A program made the translations under genes and the position numbers. Under the pieces are notes generated by a model. The model made no database searches. It had not been told where the DNA came from and worked only from the letters and a program-made list of their open reading frames with translations. Below are positions 1 through 14,100 of a stretch of 64,000 nucleotides of DNA, piece after piece. This DNA is from Bugulina stolonifera. Lineage: Eukaryota; Bryozoa; Gymnolaemata; Cheilostomatida; Bugulidae. How positions within the stretch are numbered: the first letter of the stretch is position 1; every line of letters starts with the position of its first letter. Location of the stretch: NCBI GenBank assembly GCA_935421135.1, contig OW285187.1, positions 10,540,001-10,604,000 on the forward strand, read 5' to 3'.

Positions 1-1854
1 GTTCATCTTTTATTCCTGGAATAAATCGTCTTAGCTAGCTCACAGATCCACTGGTCTGATAAATTCTTTCCCCATGTGAATCTTATATAGCTATTGAGAA
101 CTCATGGAAGTTTGAAAACAACAGCACTATACAAACTTTAAATCTTTTGTTTCAATGGAAAACAGAATTATTAATTGGAAAAGATGTTAATTTCCATGTA
201 TGCGGACATAAAAAAATTCCCAACTAGCAATTATTTTTTCATTGAGACAAAAGATTTTAACTCTCTAATATAATGTAAACAATTTGAATTGAAGTGAGTT
301 AATAACAAAGGTTTGAATAGCCTCTGTTGTAGAGCTAACATAATATAGTTTGACTATATACCTTTTCAACTGTGTTTTATGCACTTACATTGTATTGTAT
401 GATTTCCGATAATGATATAGTTATTAAAATTAGGCTAAATATAATAGTACATGACAACTGTACTGCACACATGACTGTAATGTGAAGCTATCCTCTCTGT
501 ATTAGTTTCCCTTGAGTAACACATGTAGCAGTAAGAGAAGAAAACTTCTGGTGTTCATTGAATTATCACATCACAAGTCAACACTATCCGTAAAACCTTA
601 TCTCTTTGTTCATGTTGCCTAGTAAGCTATGTATTATAACATCTGTATGTGAAGCTACTGAGGACTCTTGCACTCCCTTGCAACCAGAAAGGTTTCCTTC
701 CTAAAGCAGGTTTCAAAAGTTTGGTACATCTCCATGACTGGGTACAGAGGGTGTTTATCATTCTTATTTCATAACAGTGGCCAATCACTAAACGACTTGT
801 CTGTGGTGACTTATCTATGGCGATGGCGTTTACAACCTATCGGGCAATGTTCAAATGGGCAATGGAAAATCCCTGCATAGTGTACAGCGATTCTGGCTAG
901 TAAAGTGTACGCCACTTCAGAATCAAATTCATGCTGTTATTTAGTCACTATGCATGTACATGTAGTTATTCTGATGCTACCATAAAAGCTGATATACTTT
1001 ATACATGTACATGTACAATAACAATAATATGTTGACTGGGGGAATTAGGAATTGTATTAATGATAATTAAATTAACAATAAAATATTCTATATTATGATA
1101 CAATTCATATTTTACAGTATTTGTGAGTTATCCCTATTCCATTGTTTTCTATATTTACAGCCTATTATAGTTACAGCATTGTCATGTCTTCCAACAATGC
1201 TGTATCATCAAGTTAGTCGTAAAGCATTTGCTCGCCGACACGAGTTCACTTTTACTATTCATCTAGTTCTACATGTACAAGTCGTGTAACTCCTTTAATG
1301 TTCACACTCAGTAGAAAAGTTACTTTTGCTACGTATGGAACTGTGACTGAGTAGCATCAACAAGGAAAGCTGGTATAACTAATACCCAACACTGAAGTTT
1401 TGTTCCAGTTCTGCTAAATCATGGATGAACTGCTGGTCAACAGCTCGTCTCAGTTTTGTGTTTATTTGAAAACTGACGTTCGGAGATCGAGTACAAGACT
1501 TAGCGTTACACTGGTGAATATACGAGTGTATTGTACTGCACATATGCACTGATGTTATTGTTTAGATAATTGTTGTGTTAATGTTCATATTATTGCTGTG
1601 ACAGTGTTCATTTTAAATGTTGTGGCAGTGTTCATGTTATTGTTGTAGCAGTTTTCATGTTAATGTTGTGCACTTGTGATAGTACTAAGGCTAATTAATG
1701 TTCAGTTACTGAGTTAGTATTAATGTTAATGTCTAGTCGGTGTTCCATGTTTTATAATATATGTTTACTTCTCATGAATGTGTAGTTGGTGTTGATGTTG
1801 TTAAGTTCTCTTATTAGCGTTTAACTGTTTAGCTAGTGTTCATCTTTGTGTTCA
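1..1854. other. Left-edge non-coding region
   Basis: No coding exon can be supported. Short open frames exist (for example near 668-880 and 1095-1289) but they lack recognisable domains or convincing splice context. ATGTACAT-type palindromes occur around 957 and 1004. From about 1560 onward the text becomes rich in 'ttcatgtt/ttaatgtt' words that grade into the minisatellite that follows, so this is probably its decayed edge. Confidence 0.5.
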
Positions 1855-3142
1855 TTCACTGTTAACGTTCATATTCAATCACTGTTCTTATACTTATGTT
1901 TGATTCACTGTTCATGCTTATGTTCATTCACCATTCATATTTATGTTCATTCACCGTTCATATTTATGTTCATTCACTGTTCATGTTGATGTTCATTCAC
2001 TGTTCAAGTTTATGTTCATTCACTGTTCATGTTTATGTTCATTCACTGTTCATGTTTATGTTCATTCATTGTTCATGTTTATGTTCATGCACTGTTCATG
2101 TTGATGTTCATTCGCTGTTCAGGTTTATGTTCATTCACTGTTCATGTTTATGTTCATTCATTGTTCATGTTTATGTTCATTCACTGTTCATGTTTATGTT
2201 CATTCATTGTTTATGTTTATATTCATTCACTTTTCATGTTTATATTCATTTACTGTTCATGTGTGTGTTCATTCACTGTTCATGTTTATGTTCATTCACT
2301 GTTCATGTTTATGTTCATTCATTGTTCATGTTTATGTTCATTTACTGTTCATGTTTATGTTCATTCACTGTTCATGTTTATGTTCATTCACTGTTCATGT
2401 TTATGTTCATTCATTGTTTATGTTTATATTCATTCACTTTTCATGTTTATATTCATTTACTGTTCATGTGTGTGTTCATTCACTGTTCATGTTTATGTTC
2501 ATTCACTGTTCATGTTTATGTTCATTCATTGTTCATGTTTATGTTCATTTACTGTTCATGTTTATATTCATTTACTGTTCATGTGTATATTCATTCACTG
2601 TTCATGTTTATGTTCATTCACTGTTCATGTTTATGTTCATTCACTGTTCATGTTTATGTTCATTCACTGTTCATGTTTATGTTCATTCACTGTTCATGTT
2701 TATGTTCATTCACTGTTCATGTTTATGTTCATTCACTGTTCATGTTTATGTTCATGCACTGTTCATGTTGATGTTCATTCGCTGTTCAGGTTTATGTTCA
2801 TTCACTGTTCATGTTTATGTTCATTCATTGTTCATGTTTATGTTCATTTACTGTTCATGTTTATGTTCATTCATTGTTTATGTTTATATTCATTCACTTT
2901 TCATGTTTATATTCATTTACTGTTAATGTGTGTGTTCATTCACTGTTCATGTTTATGTTCATTCACTGTTCATGTTTATGTTCATTCATTGTTCATGTGT
3001 ATATTCATTCACGGTTCATGTTTATGTTCATTCATTGTTCATGTTTATGTTCATTCACTGTTCATGTTTATGTTCATTTACTGTTCATGTTTATGTTCAT
3101 TCACTGTTCATGTTTATATTCATTCACTGTTCATGTTAATCC
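1855..3142. repeat. 23-bp minisatellite (about 55 copies)
   Basis: Tandem repeat whose unit is 23 bp, core TTCATGTTTATGTTC followed by ATTCACTG, with point variants (CATTG, TTTACTG, GTGTGTG). Because 23 is not a multiple of three and the unit lacks forward stops, all three forward frames stay open for hundreds of codons and give the same 23-residue peptide repeat; this is a by-product, not evidence for a protein. Variant blocks recur at exact multiples of the unit: a TTGTTTATG variant at 2206, 2413 and 2873 (207 and 460 bp apart, 9 and 20 units) and a GCACTG variant at 2089 and 2756 (667 bp, 29 units), so the array grew by block duplication. Confidence 0.95.
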
Positions 3143-3702
3143 TCTGTTAGTGTTTATGTTATTGTGTTGTGTCACTGTTCATGTATTGTTTATTGTTCAG
3201 TTAATGTTCTTTTAATTATTTAATTAGTGTTGCTGTTGATATGCAGTAAGTTTTATTATTTATTTTTCAGTTAGTGCATTTAATGCAAATAGTGAAGTTA
3301 GTGTTGATGCTATTGCTGAGGCTATTTTTTACTTGGACACCTTCCACTGTCATATCATTCACATGTAAAACTAATCATTATAAACAGTTCTGACTCACAT
3401 GTAATGTAGAGTGTAGAGTACAGATCACCTGTCTAGTGTCTAATAGATATACATGTAATAAGTTTATACACAACAATGTCACACATTTATTATAACCACA
3501 GCTACAGCAATATGAGCCATACTTGTGATATTATTAGAGTTATATCAAGTTTAATAATAATCCTTTTAGCATATTTAGTCTAGTGTGTACACAGTGTGAC
3601 TTACAGTCAATATTTACTTAAACACCCAGCTGTACACGTCTACCAGTGCCAGTTTAGCTGACCATGCGGTAACAGTACTACAGTAGTAGCCATCACACCA
3701 TC
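3143..3702. other. Upstream region of the EGF membrane-protein gene
   Basis: No coding exon seen. The stretch leads into the start codon of the EGF-domain gene at 3703 and presumably holds its promoter and 5' UTR, but I see no convincing TATA or CCAAT arrangement. Confidence 0.4.
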
Positions 3703-6700
3703 ATGGGTTGCACTCAATATTTTCTGGTGCTAGCAGTGTATCTCATCTCATCTACAGGTAAGTCAATCCCATGTTACTTAATCAAGTGGTGTGCACCATG
3801 TCTAGGTGAAATATTTTATCAGGAATGTTGTTCATTAACAAAATCATTCCTATTATTACTATTCTATTGCCTAAGACTTACAGTTTTAAACTACTCTGAA
3901 CTAAGCAGGGTGCAAGGTTGTGGTACATCACTGCTGCTGTCAGAGTAAGGAATAACATTTATAGTGCACAAGCCCTACGACAAGATTGTTATGGTCTCAC
4001 AAGAATTTACCAAGAAAATACATGTAATATATTACTATTATTATTAGTGTCCTGGAAGTTGGAGGACCCAGTGGCTGTCTATTAAAGTTTTTATAATTTA
4101 TACAGCCGCACTGTCCAGCTACCGAACATGTTGTTAAGTACATGTACATGTAGGTCCAAATCGCATGGTACTCCAGTGTCGTATGTGATTAACAGGTGGA
4201 AACAATATTTCTCCTGCTCAAAGTCAGTATGATGTAGAATTTGGAATACAAGCAACTCAAGCCTGTTCTCAGCAGGTCAGTAAGACTGTGATAGTGTTTA
4301 CATACATGTAGTTAGTAAATATATACCTTACTCATAGCAAAGATTGGATATATTCTATAAATCTGCTAATAATACTAAAAGTACCACAAGGTTATTGAGA
4401 TTCATATTGAACTAGTTGATTAAATAGGACCACATGCTACATGAATATATAGTGCACCTGCAACTGTAAAAGCAAAAGGCACATTGAGGGATTTTGTGAG
4501 AAAATGTTATCTCTTTATGAAAGGCTTATAATTATGTTCTTTTACTCCCATGATTGTTGCTGCGTATTATTTTACTTGTTGTGAATTTTTCACTAAACTG
4601 CAATATTAATTTTTGACTGCAGCTGAATATCCGTTATTCACTACTCTTTCTCTTTACCTAAGTCCTATATTCTACACATTTCAATGGTTTTATACTTTTA
4701 GAAACTTGACAGAGTTTGCTCAAATTTGCTGCCAATTCTGAACTATAGAGAGTGTGCCTTGTTAACTCAAAGCTGCAACAAAAATATTGTTTTGAGAATT
4801 TCCTTCACTTCGCATAAGGAACCAACTGCTGTTCTAAACAGCGTACAAGCATTCAAGGTAGGTCATTGAAAGTCAACACATGTGACTATGACCTACATGC
4901 AGATTCGCTGTATTTTGTTAAATTTTCACATAATATGGCTAATCAATGGTAAGAAAACAAGATTCTTGTTCACATTCTATTAAATTTTTTTATCAACAAA
5001 TCAGGTTATGAAGATGAGCCTTTGATATTGTCTTTCACAAGTAGAAGAGTCACACATATTTACACGTCGAAAGTTGAAAAGAATATCATTTTTGCCAGGT
5101 TTGCGTCATAATGTAGCCTACTGGTACCTGGTATTACGGAGTTAAACGTTAGTCAAGTAACCTTAATCCTTAATTAGCCATCGGTTCAATATTGACATTA
5201 TTGATAGCGTAATACTCATATTGACCTGCCATATTGCTTGGCCTCCGCCTACTAGATAAACACTTTCTCTCTAAACACTTGGTAATCTCTACTTGACTAA
5301 ACTGCACTCAGAACGAGGCACTTCATGTAAGGTTATAGCAAATAAACAGGGAAACACCCATAATACAATGCAGCCGTACTAAATACAGGTGATTTAAAGT
5401 TCTTCTAGTATGGCAGAACCCTATATTAAGGTATATCCTATTACAGTCTACTTGTACATGTACAATACATTTTGTATGTATTATATACATATCATGCAAA
5501 TTTCATGTACAATTATAAAACATACAAGTAGTACATGTACATGCATATGAAATATAACATAATATTTATATGCATAACCATATGAAATGTATGTCAATAT
5601 AACACAACATACTGTATGACTATCTAGATTCTAGACATACATGTATATGGTTGTATGATACATGTACACATGTACCTGTACGTGTCACTAGACTGTGGTG
5701 TTTCCATAATGTGAAACACAGGCTATAACCAGGGCATCAAACACTAATAGAGTAGCTTCTGAAGACACCTATTAGTCCAGGATTTAATTCAAAGCCTTAC
5801 AAAAAATGACAGAGCAACTGGCGATTACTATACATGTAGAACCTGTAGTTCTACAGTATCAATGCTTGCCCATTCTTTTGAAAAACTTGGAAGCCAGGCT
5901 AGCAGATTAAGTGACTAAACATCACCCTACTCTATTATATGAAATAGTAATAAATTTTACTAATTTATGTTGTTTTATAGCACGTTTGAGACTGATGTGC
6001 AGGCTAAATTTATGGAGTTATCACCTCTCATTTTCTTTAAAAATTAATGTTTTGCAGAATTACAAAGTAATACAAACATGTGTAGAATTTAGACTTTACC
6101 CTTATTTTAATTGACATTTTAGAATCTACCTTTGTATTTAACTGAACATGCCAGTTGATGCATGTGCTACTGTATTTTATACAGTCTAGTGATGGAATGA
6201 TAGTTACAAGTTATGACATCACAGATGTGAATGAATGCCAGGAGTCTATACACAAGTGCTCAAGGAACAGTGCATGTACAAATACACTTGGCTCATACCA
6301 GTAAGTAGACGATCTACTCAATCACAGGTTGTACAATGGAGGCCCTTCAGACATCCCATTTTTTCATGTCTTTGAATGACTTGATAAATGAAGGTCAGGA
6401 TAACCATGCAAGTCAGTTGAAAACTGGATCAAGAGATAGAAACCAGCAATTTACTTTAAAGATTTTACCCAAACTTGTGATATGAGTTGCCTACATTCCA
6501 CGTGTTAACCCACACCTTAATTTACAGTTAGGTATACATGAGTACATTTAGTATGTATAATAATAATAATATTATACTTATGGTACACGATACCATATAT
6601 GATATTATACACTTGTATATCATACAAACAGTGCACACATAATTGTTATATTATCAACACTCTAGATGCCACTGTGGATTTGGTTACAAGGAATTGACGG

Positions 6701-7302
6701 ATGCAAACATACTTCCTGGAACGTTCTGTGTGGCCAGATGTAATGGCAGGTCTTGTAGGAATGGTGCAACATGTGAGGATGCAGCAGATGAAGTGTCAGA
6801 GGTGACATGTCATTGTAGAGCCGGATATTCTGGCAACACCTGTCAACAGGTGTCTGGTACTGGTACAATCCCATACTGGAGCATCGTATTCATTTCTATT
6901 CTAACAGCGCTCGCTGCTCTTATTGGTATAACATTGTGTATTTACACATGCTACAGGTTGATAATTAAGGGTGGTTTGCGGGATGGTGACAGTGATACTA
7001 ATAGTTTAGCGAGTTACAAGCCTAGAGCTATACCACAGTTTGAGTATGATAGGATCACCGACATAGGGAGTGTGGCCTCTCGAGGGAACCGAGGCTATGC
7101 AAGTACCATAGATGAGGAGCCTGAGGAATATAACAGAGGCTTCTCTCTAAAAAATGATGGGCTCAAATTTGGCAGCAGATTGATGGGTTCTGGACTGAGT
7201 ATACCGAGTGAACACGGGGACCCTACACCTGTCCTCAACCCACAAACAGGGACAGACCGGCACTCAGCTACAGATATTGTACCTCAATCAGATTATTACT
7301 AG
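3703..7302 (+). CDS. Single-pass membrane protein with two EGF domains
   Basis: Five exons (3703-3757, 4196-4275, 4702-4857, 6185-6300, 6666-7302) join with matching phases into 347 residues. The start is the ATG opening a hydrophobic signal peptide (about residues 1-16). A unique ectodomain follows (about 19-107, with Cys pairs, unassigned; a small SEA-like fold is possible but unproven). Next come a calcium-binding-type EGF domain (DVNEC start, Cys 115-157), a second EGF domain (Cys 161-195), a transmembrane helix (about 207-232) and a 115-residue cytoplasmic tail rich in Ser, Tyr and acidic residues. The likely role is a cell-surface adhesion or signalling protein. An ATTAAA hexamer lies at 7447-7452, about 145 nt after the stop. 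Domain order is clear; no specific orthologue is recognised. Confidence 0.85.
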
Positions 7303-8175
7303 AGGGACTGTTGAGAACATATTTCACAGCAATGTGAACACAAGAAGATACCTCATATAATATAATGGACATTCACTCCCTACTATATGTGCTCTGGGTA
7401 CAAAGGAATATTTGTTCCCCCATTTCTCTGATATTTAAAATAGAAGATTAAATATATAAAGTATACAATATAGATACATGCTTTGCTGCGACTGGACAGA
7501 AACCAGACCATCACATCAGAAGGAATGATGGAACTTAAATGAATGCTTTTCTCCAACTTCCCATCCCAATAAGCTACCAGAAAGGAGCCATATTCAAATG
7601 AACCTTTACTGTGGCTCCTTTCTTAGCATTGGTTAATGTGATTTCGAAATTCACGCATGGTACTCCAAGGGAAACCTTTTATCAAACAGCAAAAGAAGCC
7701 TACAATGATCACGATTTTTGTTTCAATATATATTTTAATGAAGAGCAATCCATATCAACTGTGAACTCCTGTGACTGAAAACAAAATTAAATTTGTTCCC
7801 AAAAACTCTTTGTATATTTTTTATACTTTATACAAATGCTGCCTGCAATACTTCAGCATTTTTAAGTTTTTAAAAATCCTTGCAAATATATCTTGAGAAT
7901 TGTCAAACATTATAATATTAAGGTATTTATTTTCTATATACAGTTACCTTACACATACAACCGATTGCAAAATGCAAAATGATTGCAAAATAATTTGAGC
8001 TTTGACAATATCAATTCTTCATACAGAGGGAAGTAAATGGTGCTTGCAGCTCAAGTTAATATTACAAAATTAAATTAATTAGCGAGAGTTGCCAAAACAT
8101 GTTGGGCTTGAATGACAAAGCACAATACACAGCATATTATATACATTGTATATATCTAACCCATACAGGTGAATA
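7303..8175. other. Convergent intergenic region
   Basis: Lies between the 3' ends of the EGF gene (+) and the poly(A)-polymerase-like gene (-) and is probably the two 3' UTRs. Candidate polyadenylation hexamers: ATTAAA on + at 7447, and AATAAA on - near 7925-7930. No coding exon seen. Confidence 0.5.
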
Positions 8176-11100
8176 TTAAAATATGTGTTGAATTTTTTGA
8201 GGCAGCACTTTAGACAGGTGCTGTTTTATAGACTGTATATGGTTAGTGCTTATGTCATTGAGTTCAATCTCCACCTTTTCAAATGCTGCATCATGTGGTT
8301 GGAAGGAAATGGTAAAGTCCGAGGAACGAGCTAGATTACTTTTACTAGCGACTGACTCCACTGCATTCAAGTAGTCATTGTATATAAACACTTCAGGGTG
8401 GAGCATAGAGCAATCCTTTAGCTGCTGCCACCTGGTCCTTACTTGCACAGTGAATGGGAGGTACTGTTCTATAGATATCTTATATGGTGTAGTGCTAGCA
8501 GCAGCAGTAGAGGAGGTAGATGGTTGACCTGTTAAGTAATGATGGATTATTAGAATATATACGTAGTGTGGATAGAGAGTATAGTGTATATAGTTCACAT
8601 AAGGACAATCCCTCATATCTATGTTTAAACTCTTACATCAATCATAATCTAGATTAAGTGCATACAGGGTAACATAGCATGTAGATACAGGGTAACATAG
8701 CATGTAGATACAGGGTAACATAGCATGTAGATACAGGGTAACATAGCATGTAGATACAGGGTAACATAGCATGTAGATACAGGGTAACATAGCATGTAGA
8801 TACAGGGTAACATAGCATGTAGATACAGGGTAACATAGCATGTAGATACAGGGTAACATAGCATGTAGATACAGGGTAACATAGCATGTAGATACAGGGT
8901 AACATAGTATGTAGATACAGGGTAACATAGCATGTAGATACAGGGTAACATAGCATGTAGATACAGGGTAACATAGCATGTAGATACAGGGTAACATAGC
9001 ATGTAGATACAGGGTAACATAGTATGTAGATACAGGGTAACATAGCATGTAGATACAGGGTAACATAGCATGTAGATACAGGGTAACATAGCATGTAGAT
9101 ACAGGGTAACATAGTATGTAGATACAAGGTAACATAGTATGTAGATACAGGGTAACGGTAAAATTTTGAAGCTTTTGGGAAACAAAAATTGATTTGTTTA
9201 CCAACTTTCCAACTTAATGAAAAGTAGCATTACCAATGCACAATATACACATAATTTAAAGCTACTAGCAGTATGATTACCTGTTTGTGATGTTGTGCCT
9301 GCAGCACTCTGATCTCCATCACCTGTCAGATCAACTACTTCGGAGGTGAGATCAACTACATCTGCAAACACAATATAGACATAGACATTAGTGTTGGAAA
9401 GTCACAGCATGACAACAACACAACCATATGCTACCTGATATCATAGCCAACCAGGGAGAAACAATCATGTATTTGACAGAGTTATCCGCTCAATAGAACT
9501 CCATCTATAAGAAATAGCAAGAGATATAATCTGTAATCTAGTGTAGTGTGGTGGGAGTTGTCTTCTCATTGGTTTGGTGCACATCAAGCAGTGACATTCA
9601 GCTGTCAACAGTAGTGCAGATAACAAGACAAAGTAACTGTAGCCTTTGATTCTATTGAGAGTATAGCATTTAGTCTATAATGTATCTAATGTATGCTATA
9701 TTGGAGATAAGGCAACTCCGAATAAGTAAAAAGTATTATTCTGCTGAGGGAATAGCATGGGGGGGGGGATAACATTACACAATTTATGTGCGTATGATAC
9801 AATACTGACTTACTTGGGGCTGAAGAAGAAGAAGTAGGCGGGGAGTGGAACTGGCAGAGTCTGTCATAGAGGGGATGGTTAGACTGTGGTACATATAATG
9901 CCATGTGGTACGTGTCTCTAAGTACCTGCAGAACCTTTGAGCACACCTTACCATACGTTAGTGTCGGCCTCTCTCTGATCTCCTCAGGTATCTCAAGTGT
10001 TATGATTACATTACATTCTGAGTTTTTAGACTGAGATTTTCCTTGTGTCATTACATTAGTAGATTGGAGCATATACTGCAGGCCCCATGGTTCACCGTTG
10101 CTACTCGGGTAACACAGTCTATCTCTGTGAGCCCAGGCTTCGTGTAGGCACTTCCTGAACCACCTCTTCATTGGTGGCAGCACACCTTTAGCAGTGTTAT
10201 AGTCAGCTTCAAATGGATCCTGTACGTTTATCAACTTTGCCTATGAGAACAATCATATAGTAATCTACAGTGACGCATAATAGACCATTATGCAAACCTA
10301 CTGCATTGTATTTTAAATAACCATGTGCCTTAAATACAGCACAAGTAAGTATTAGACTAATGGGGTGCCAACTTCTTAAAATTTTGTAAAAGCTTTAAAC
10401 AACAATTCTCACAGACGTCAGGTTCAGACTCTTACATTACACAAACATCAACACTAAACCCCAAAACCCAAAGAAAAGCCTTCAGTATGAAATGAATAAA
10501 TTAACCCACATACAACTTCTCCTATTGTCATACGAACATTATAGGATATATTAATAGGCTGTATAACTCACATTAAAGAGTGGTTTGGACTCAACAGCTA
10601 TGGGTTCCCCATGCAGTACAGACACTATATTCTGTTCAAATGGAAATCTTATGTAATATTCCACAAATCCCTGTAGCAGTGTCACTACAAGCAAGACGTA
10701 AATGGAGCGATAATACCATACTGAAGTTGAGATCATCCTTCACTGTGAAATCAGTCTCAACTGATATGCTATGGTCAGTATCTCTTAGGTACCATGCTGT
10801 GTTTGACTTGACATTAGAGAAAATCACTTTCAACAGATTGTTCTTTGACCAAGCAATGGCGACTATACACACTGTATATAATTGTAACTGTACATGTACA
10901 TTGTATGTGTGATATACAATACTATCTACATGTATGTACCTTGGGAGGTCATTGCCATTTTCCCTTCAAACTGTTTGAAATCGGAGGGCTGTGTATAAAA
11001 GCTTTCCCCTTCCTTTGGGTCAATGATTGTATCTGGAATAGAATATTAACATATCAAATAGCACCTCAATAACCACAGTGCATAGAGAACCATGTGTTGG

Positions 11101-14100
11101 TGGTGATTCACAACTAACACTAGCTTAGTTCAGTTCTCAATACTAGTGAGAAGACAACACCTGACATAATAGATTGTATTACTAACTTCCGGAATGTTTG
11201 AGCTGTGACAGGGGAGGCAACACCCCGACTCTCTGGAGATAGAATATAACCATGAGAGTTATAGTGTAGCTGTTGAGTTTGGTTCCACCACCACCCACAA
11301 AGTTCTTCTGTTTGCCCCACAGTCTAATGGTGAATGTAAGCAGTCTGGCACACTCACTAAACTCCATAACATTGGCTATGAGACGGGAATTCAGCACACC
11401 CATTCTACAAGTAGTATTACAGTACATGCATGCTGACAGTTATATGACGAATATACTATATGAAGAGTACTAAATATATATCTACAAAAGTCAGGAAGTG
11501 TCTATACTCTGACTCCTATAGCCTAATCCTTAACTTGTAAAGAGATTCGCAAGACAACTGATTGACCACAACTACAAAATATGAGAGCCGCATAAGGACC
11601 AGGTCAGCTTCAAGGTCAACTACACCAGTTGGTAGAAAGGGGTGGATCACAGTTAGTAGAGAGAGAAGAGTACTAAGCAATTATGAAAGAGAAATATAAG
11701 AATAATGGAAGAGGAAGTAAAGGAATTAATGATTTGGAGCAGGAGAAGAGGGGAGAGTGGGAGGGGAATAGAGAATAGAGTGGGGGGAGGGATCTAGAGG
11801 ATATATGGAATAAATACTGCATATTATATACTGTATATAGTCATATGAAGGTGGTAATACCTTCTATTGAATGATAGATCACAGTTGATGTTGGTAGAGA
11901 TGTGTCTGAACTTGATAAGAGGAATCCTAGCTGACGTTATGGGTGTGATGTCAGCGATCCCAAAATTATATTGCTGACTGTAGAACATTCTCTTCAGTTT
12001 ATTTATAAGTTGCTTCTGATCAGGCAGATTCCGAGGCCAGATCTATAATAACATAATACTAATACATCATTTAGCTACTTACTGTCATATAAACAGAAGA
12101 CCTACAAATATTACCATGAGGTCTGAGAATATCTCATCAACCTCTATTACATCGTGGAGCTGTGTAGGTCGGGAATTATAGAGTGAAACAGACGATTCAA
12201 AAGTACATTACCAAAGGGGGAGTCTGAAGGAATTGTTAGTTTTATGATACAAATATTACTGTATGGTCTGTGGAGACAACTAAAAATAGCTTGTCTTTAA
12301 TTAATACATGTAGCTATACAATCTCTTACACTTTGAATATCTCCATTAGTTGTCAACACCAGGTCCAAATCACAATTCTTCATCCCCAACCGGTTAACGG
12401 AGGAGCCGAAAGCATACAGCTTACAATCTAAAACATAATTTTTATATCGCAAAATGAAAACTATCTCTGCTGCATTAAACCTGAGAAAAGGGTAATTATG
12501 TTGCATTTTATAATCTGTTTGGAAAAGAGTTAAATATTTTGATGAATGTGTGTTAGCAGATATGATTAGCCATTGATAGTCATCACCTGACCATACTGTG
12601 ACTACAAGTGCTCTCATAGCTACTAATAGCTAATAGTATTAACTACGGCTACTATAGACAACAACTGTTGTTACACACTACTGCTATCGACAACTACATT
12701 GTACTACTACGACTATTGTTACTACTAATGCAGCTGCTGGGTTACTGCTGCTACTACTACTAACACTACCACTACAACTGTAGGCCTATATTTCTACCAC
12801 TGCTACATACTACTGCTATAACTTACTGCTAGCCAAAGCCCTAGAACACTCATTCTCCAGTCTGAAAATGAAATCTTGTCTAACTTGATGATCCTCTAGA
12901 CTCAGTGAAAGCCAATTTAGTATTCGCTCCATCTGGCTTGTCAGCTGTAATACACATATACTCCCAGATGTTCATAACTACAGCCTACACATTCACTGTA
13001 GGTACATGTATATAACTAGAATACATAACTAGTACAGCCTACACATTTACTGTATGTTTTTCCATTTCACACTTACTGATGGCAACTGTCCCAGCAAAGG
13101 CAAAATGGCTTCTATTCTCTCAGATTCAGTCTCACCCTCCTAGAAATTGAAAAGTGTCCTCATGAACTGTTCAGAAATCATCCTAATAGAGCTAGGTCCA
13201 AGTCAGACTTCCGGTCAACAAGTCAAGTCATTTCTAAAATTTTTGGAGTCAAGTCGAAGTCAAGCCAGTGGTGTCTCAAATCAAGTCAGCGCGCATGCAA
13301 GTGCCAAGTCAAGTCAAGACGCAAGTCAAGTGGGAAACAATTCCAAAAAATTCAACATTTTCCAAAACCATCTTTTTCTTTCAGTATACATTCCAATCCA
13401 TGTAAAAGTACAAAATTTGTACAAAATTTTTATTTGCCACATTGACTTGGTAGACCCCAAATGTAATAATGATGTAACAAACCTTTACTTTTGGGCTCTG
13501 TGAACCACTAGTTTTTTCAGCAACCTCCACCGCTAGGAACTTCACACCATTAGTCATGTGAGGATTTTCCCGACAAAGTTTATTGGAAAACTTTTTGTCT
13601 GTCAATACCACTACAAGCTGACTCCTACCATTGCGACGTTTGTGCTGTAATTACAAGTGTTAAAGACATTGTTAGGCCTAATAAGGAGAAATAGAATGTT
13701 ACATTACATCATCTAGCTGAAATTCTTTTGATGACATGGTGAGGCAATTTCTCACTTACCAATCTGTAAAGATGATATCCCTGGTAACATTGTCTCAGAT
13801 ATGCGCAAATCACATCAACCTGACGCTCTGTATTGGCCTGACCTAGGTCAATTGTTACACTCCTACTTCTTTGTTTAGCTGTCAACCTAGGCACAATATG
13901 AGATCACATAAATTTGTGACCAGAAAAGGGCATTTTCATTGTTTGCCAAAATAAAAAGGAAATAGGAGAAGGAAAATGAGAGATAGAAAAAAATGTTTTG
14001 CAATGTCTTCAATAATAGTAGGTAAATACAGACATACATAATATGATTCTATTAGTACGTAGTAATAGTAGGCCCTATATAAACATCAGAGATAGTCAGG

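Noticed and set aside
1896..3215. Several long plus-strand open frames (up to 373 codons) as a repeat protein
   Set aside because: They are translations of one 23-bp repeat in different frames; no start context, splice sites or non-repeat coding sequence.
8638..9204. Cys-rich minus-strand frames of up to 188 codons
   Set aside because: Three overlapping frames across an intronic 23-bp minisatellite, flanked by well-supported splice sites of the host gene.
13150..13340. Plus-strand frame rich in Ser/Gln as a coding exon
   Set aside because: It is a CAAGTCAAGT low-complexity stretch inside an intron of the minus-strand polymerase-like gene.
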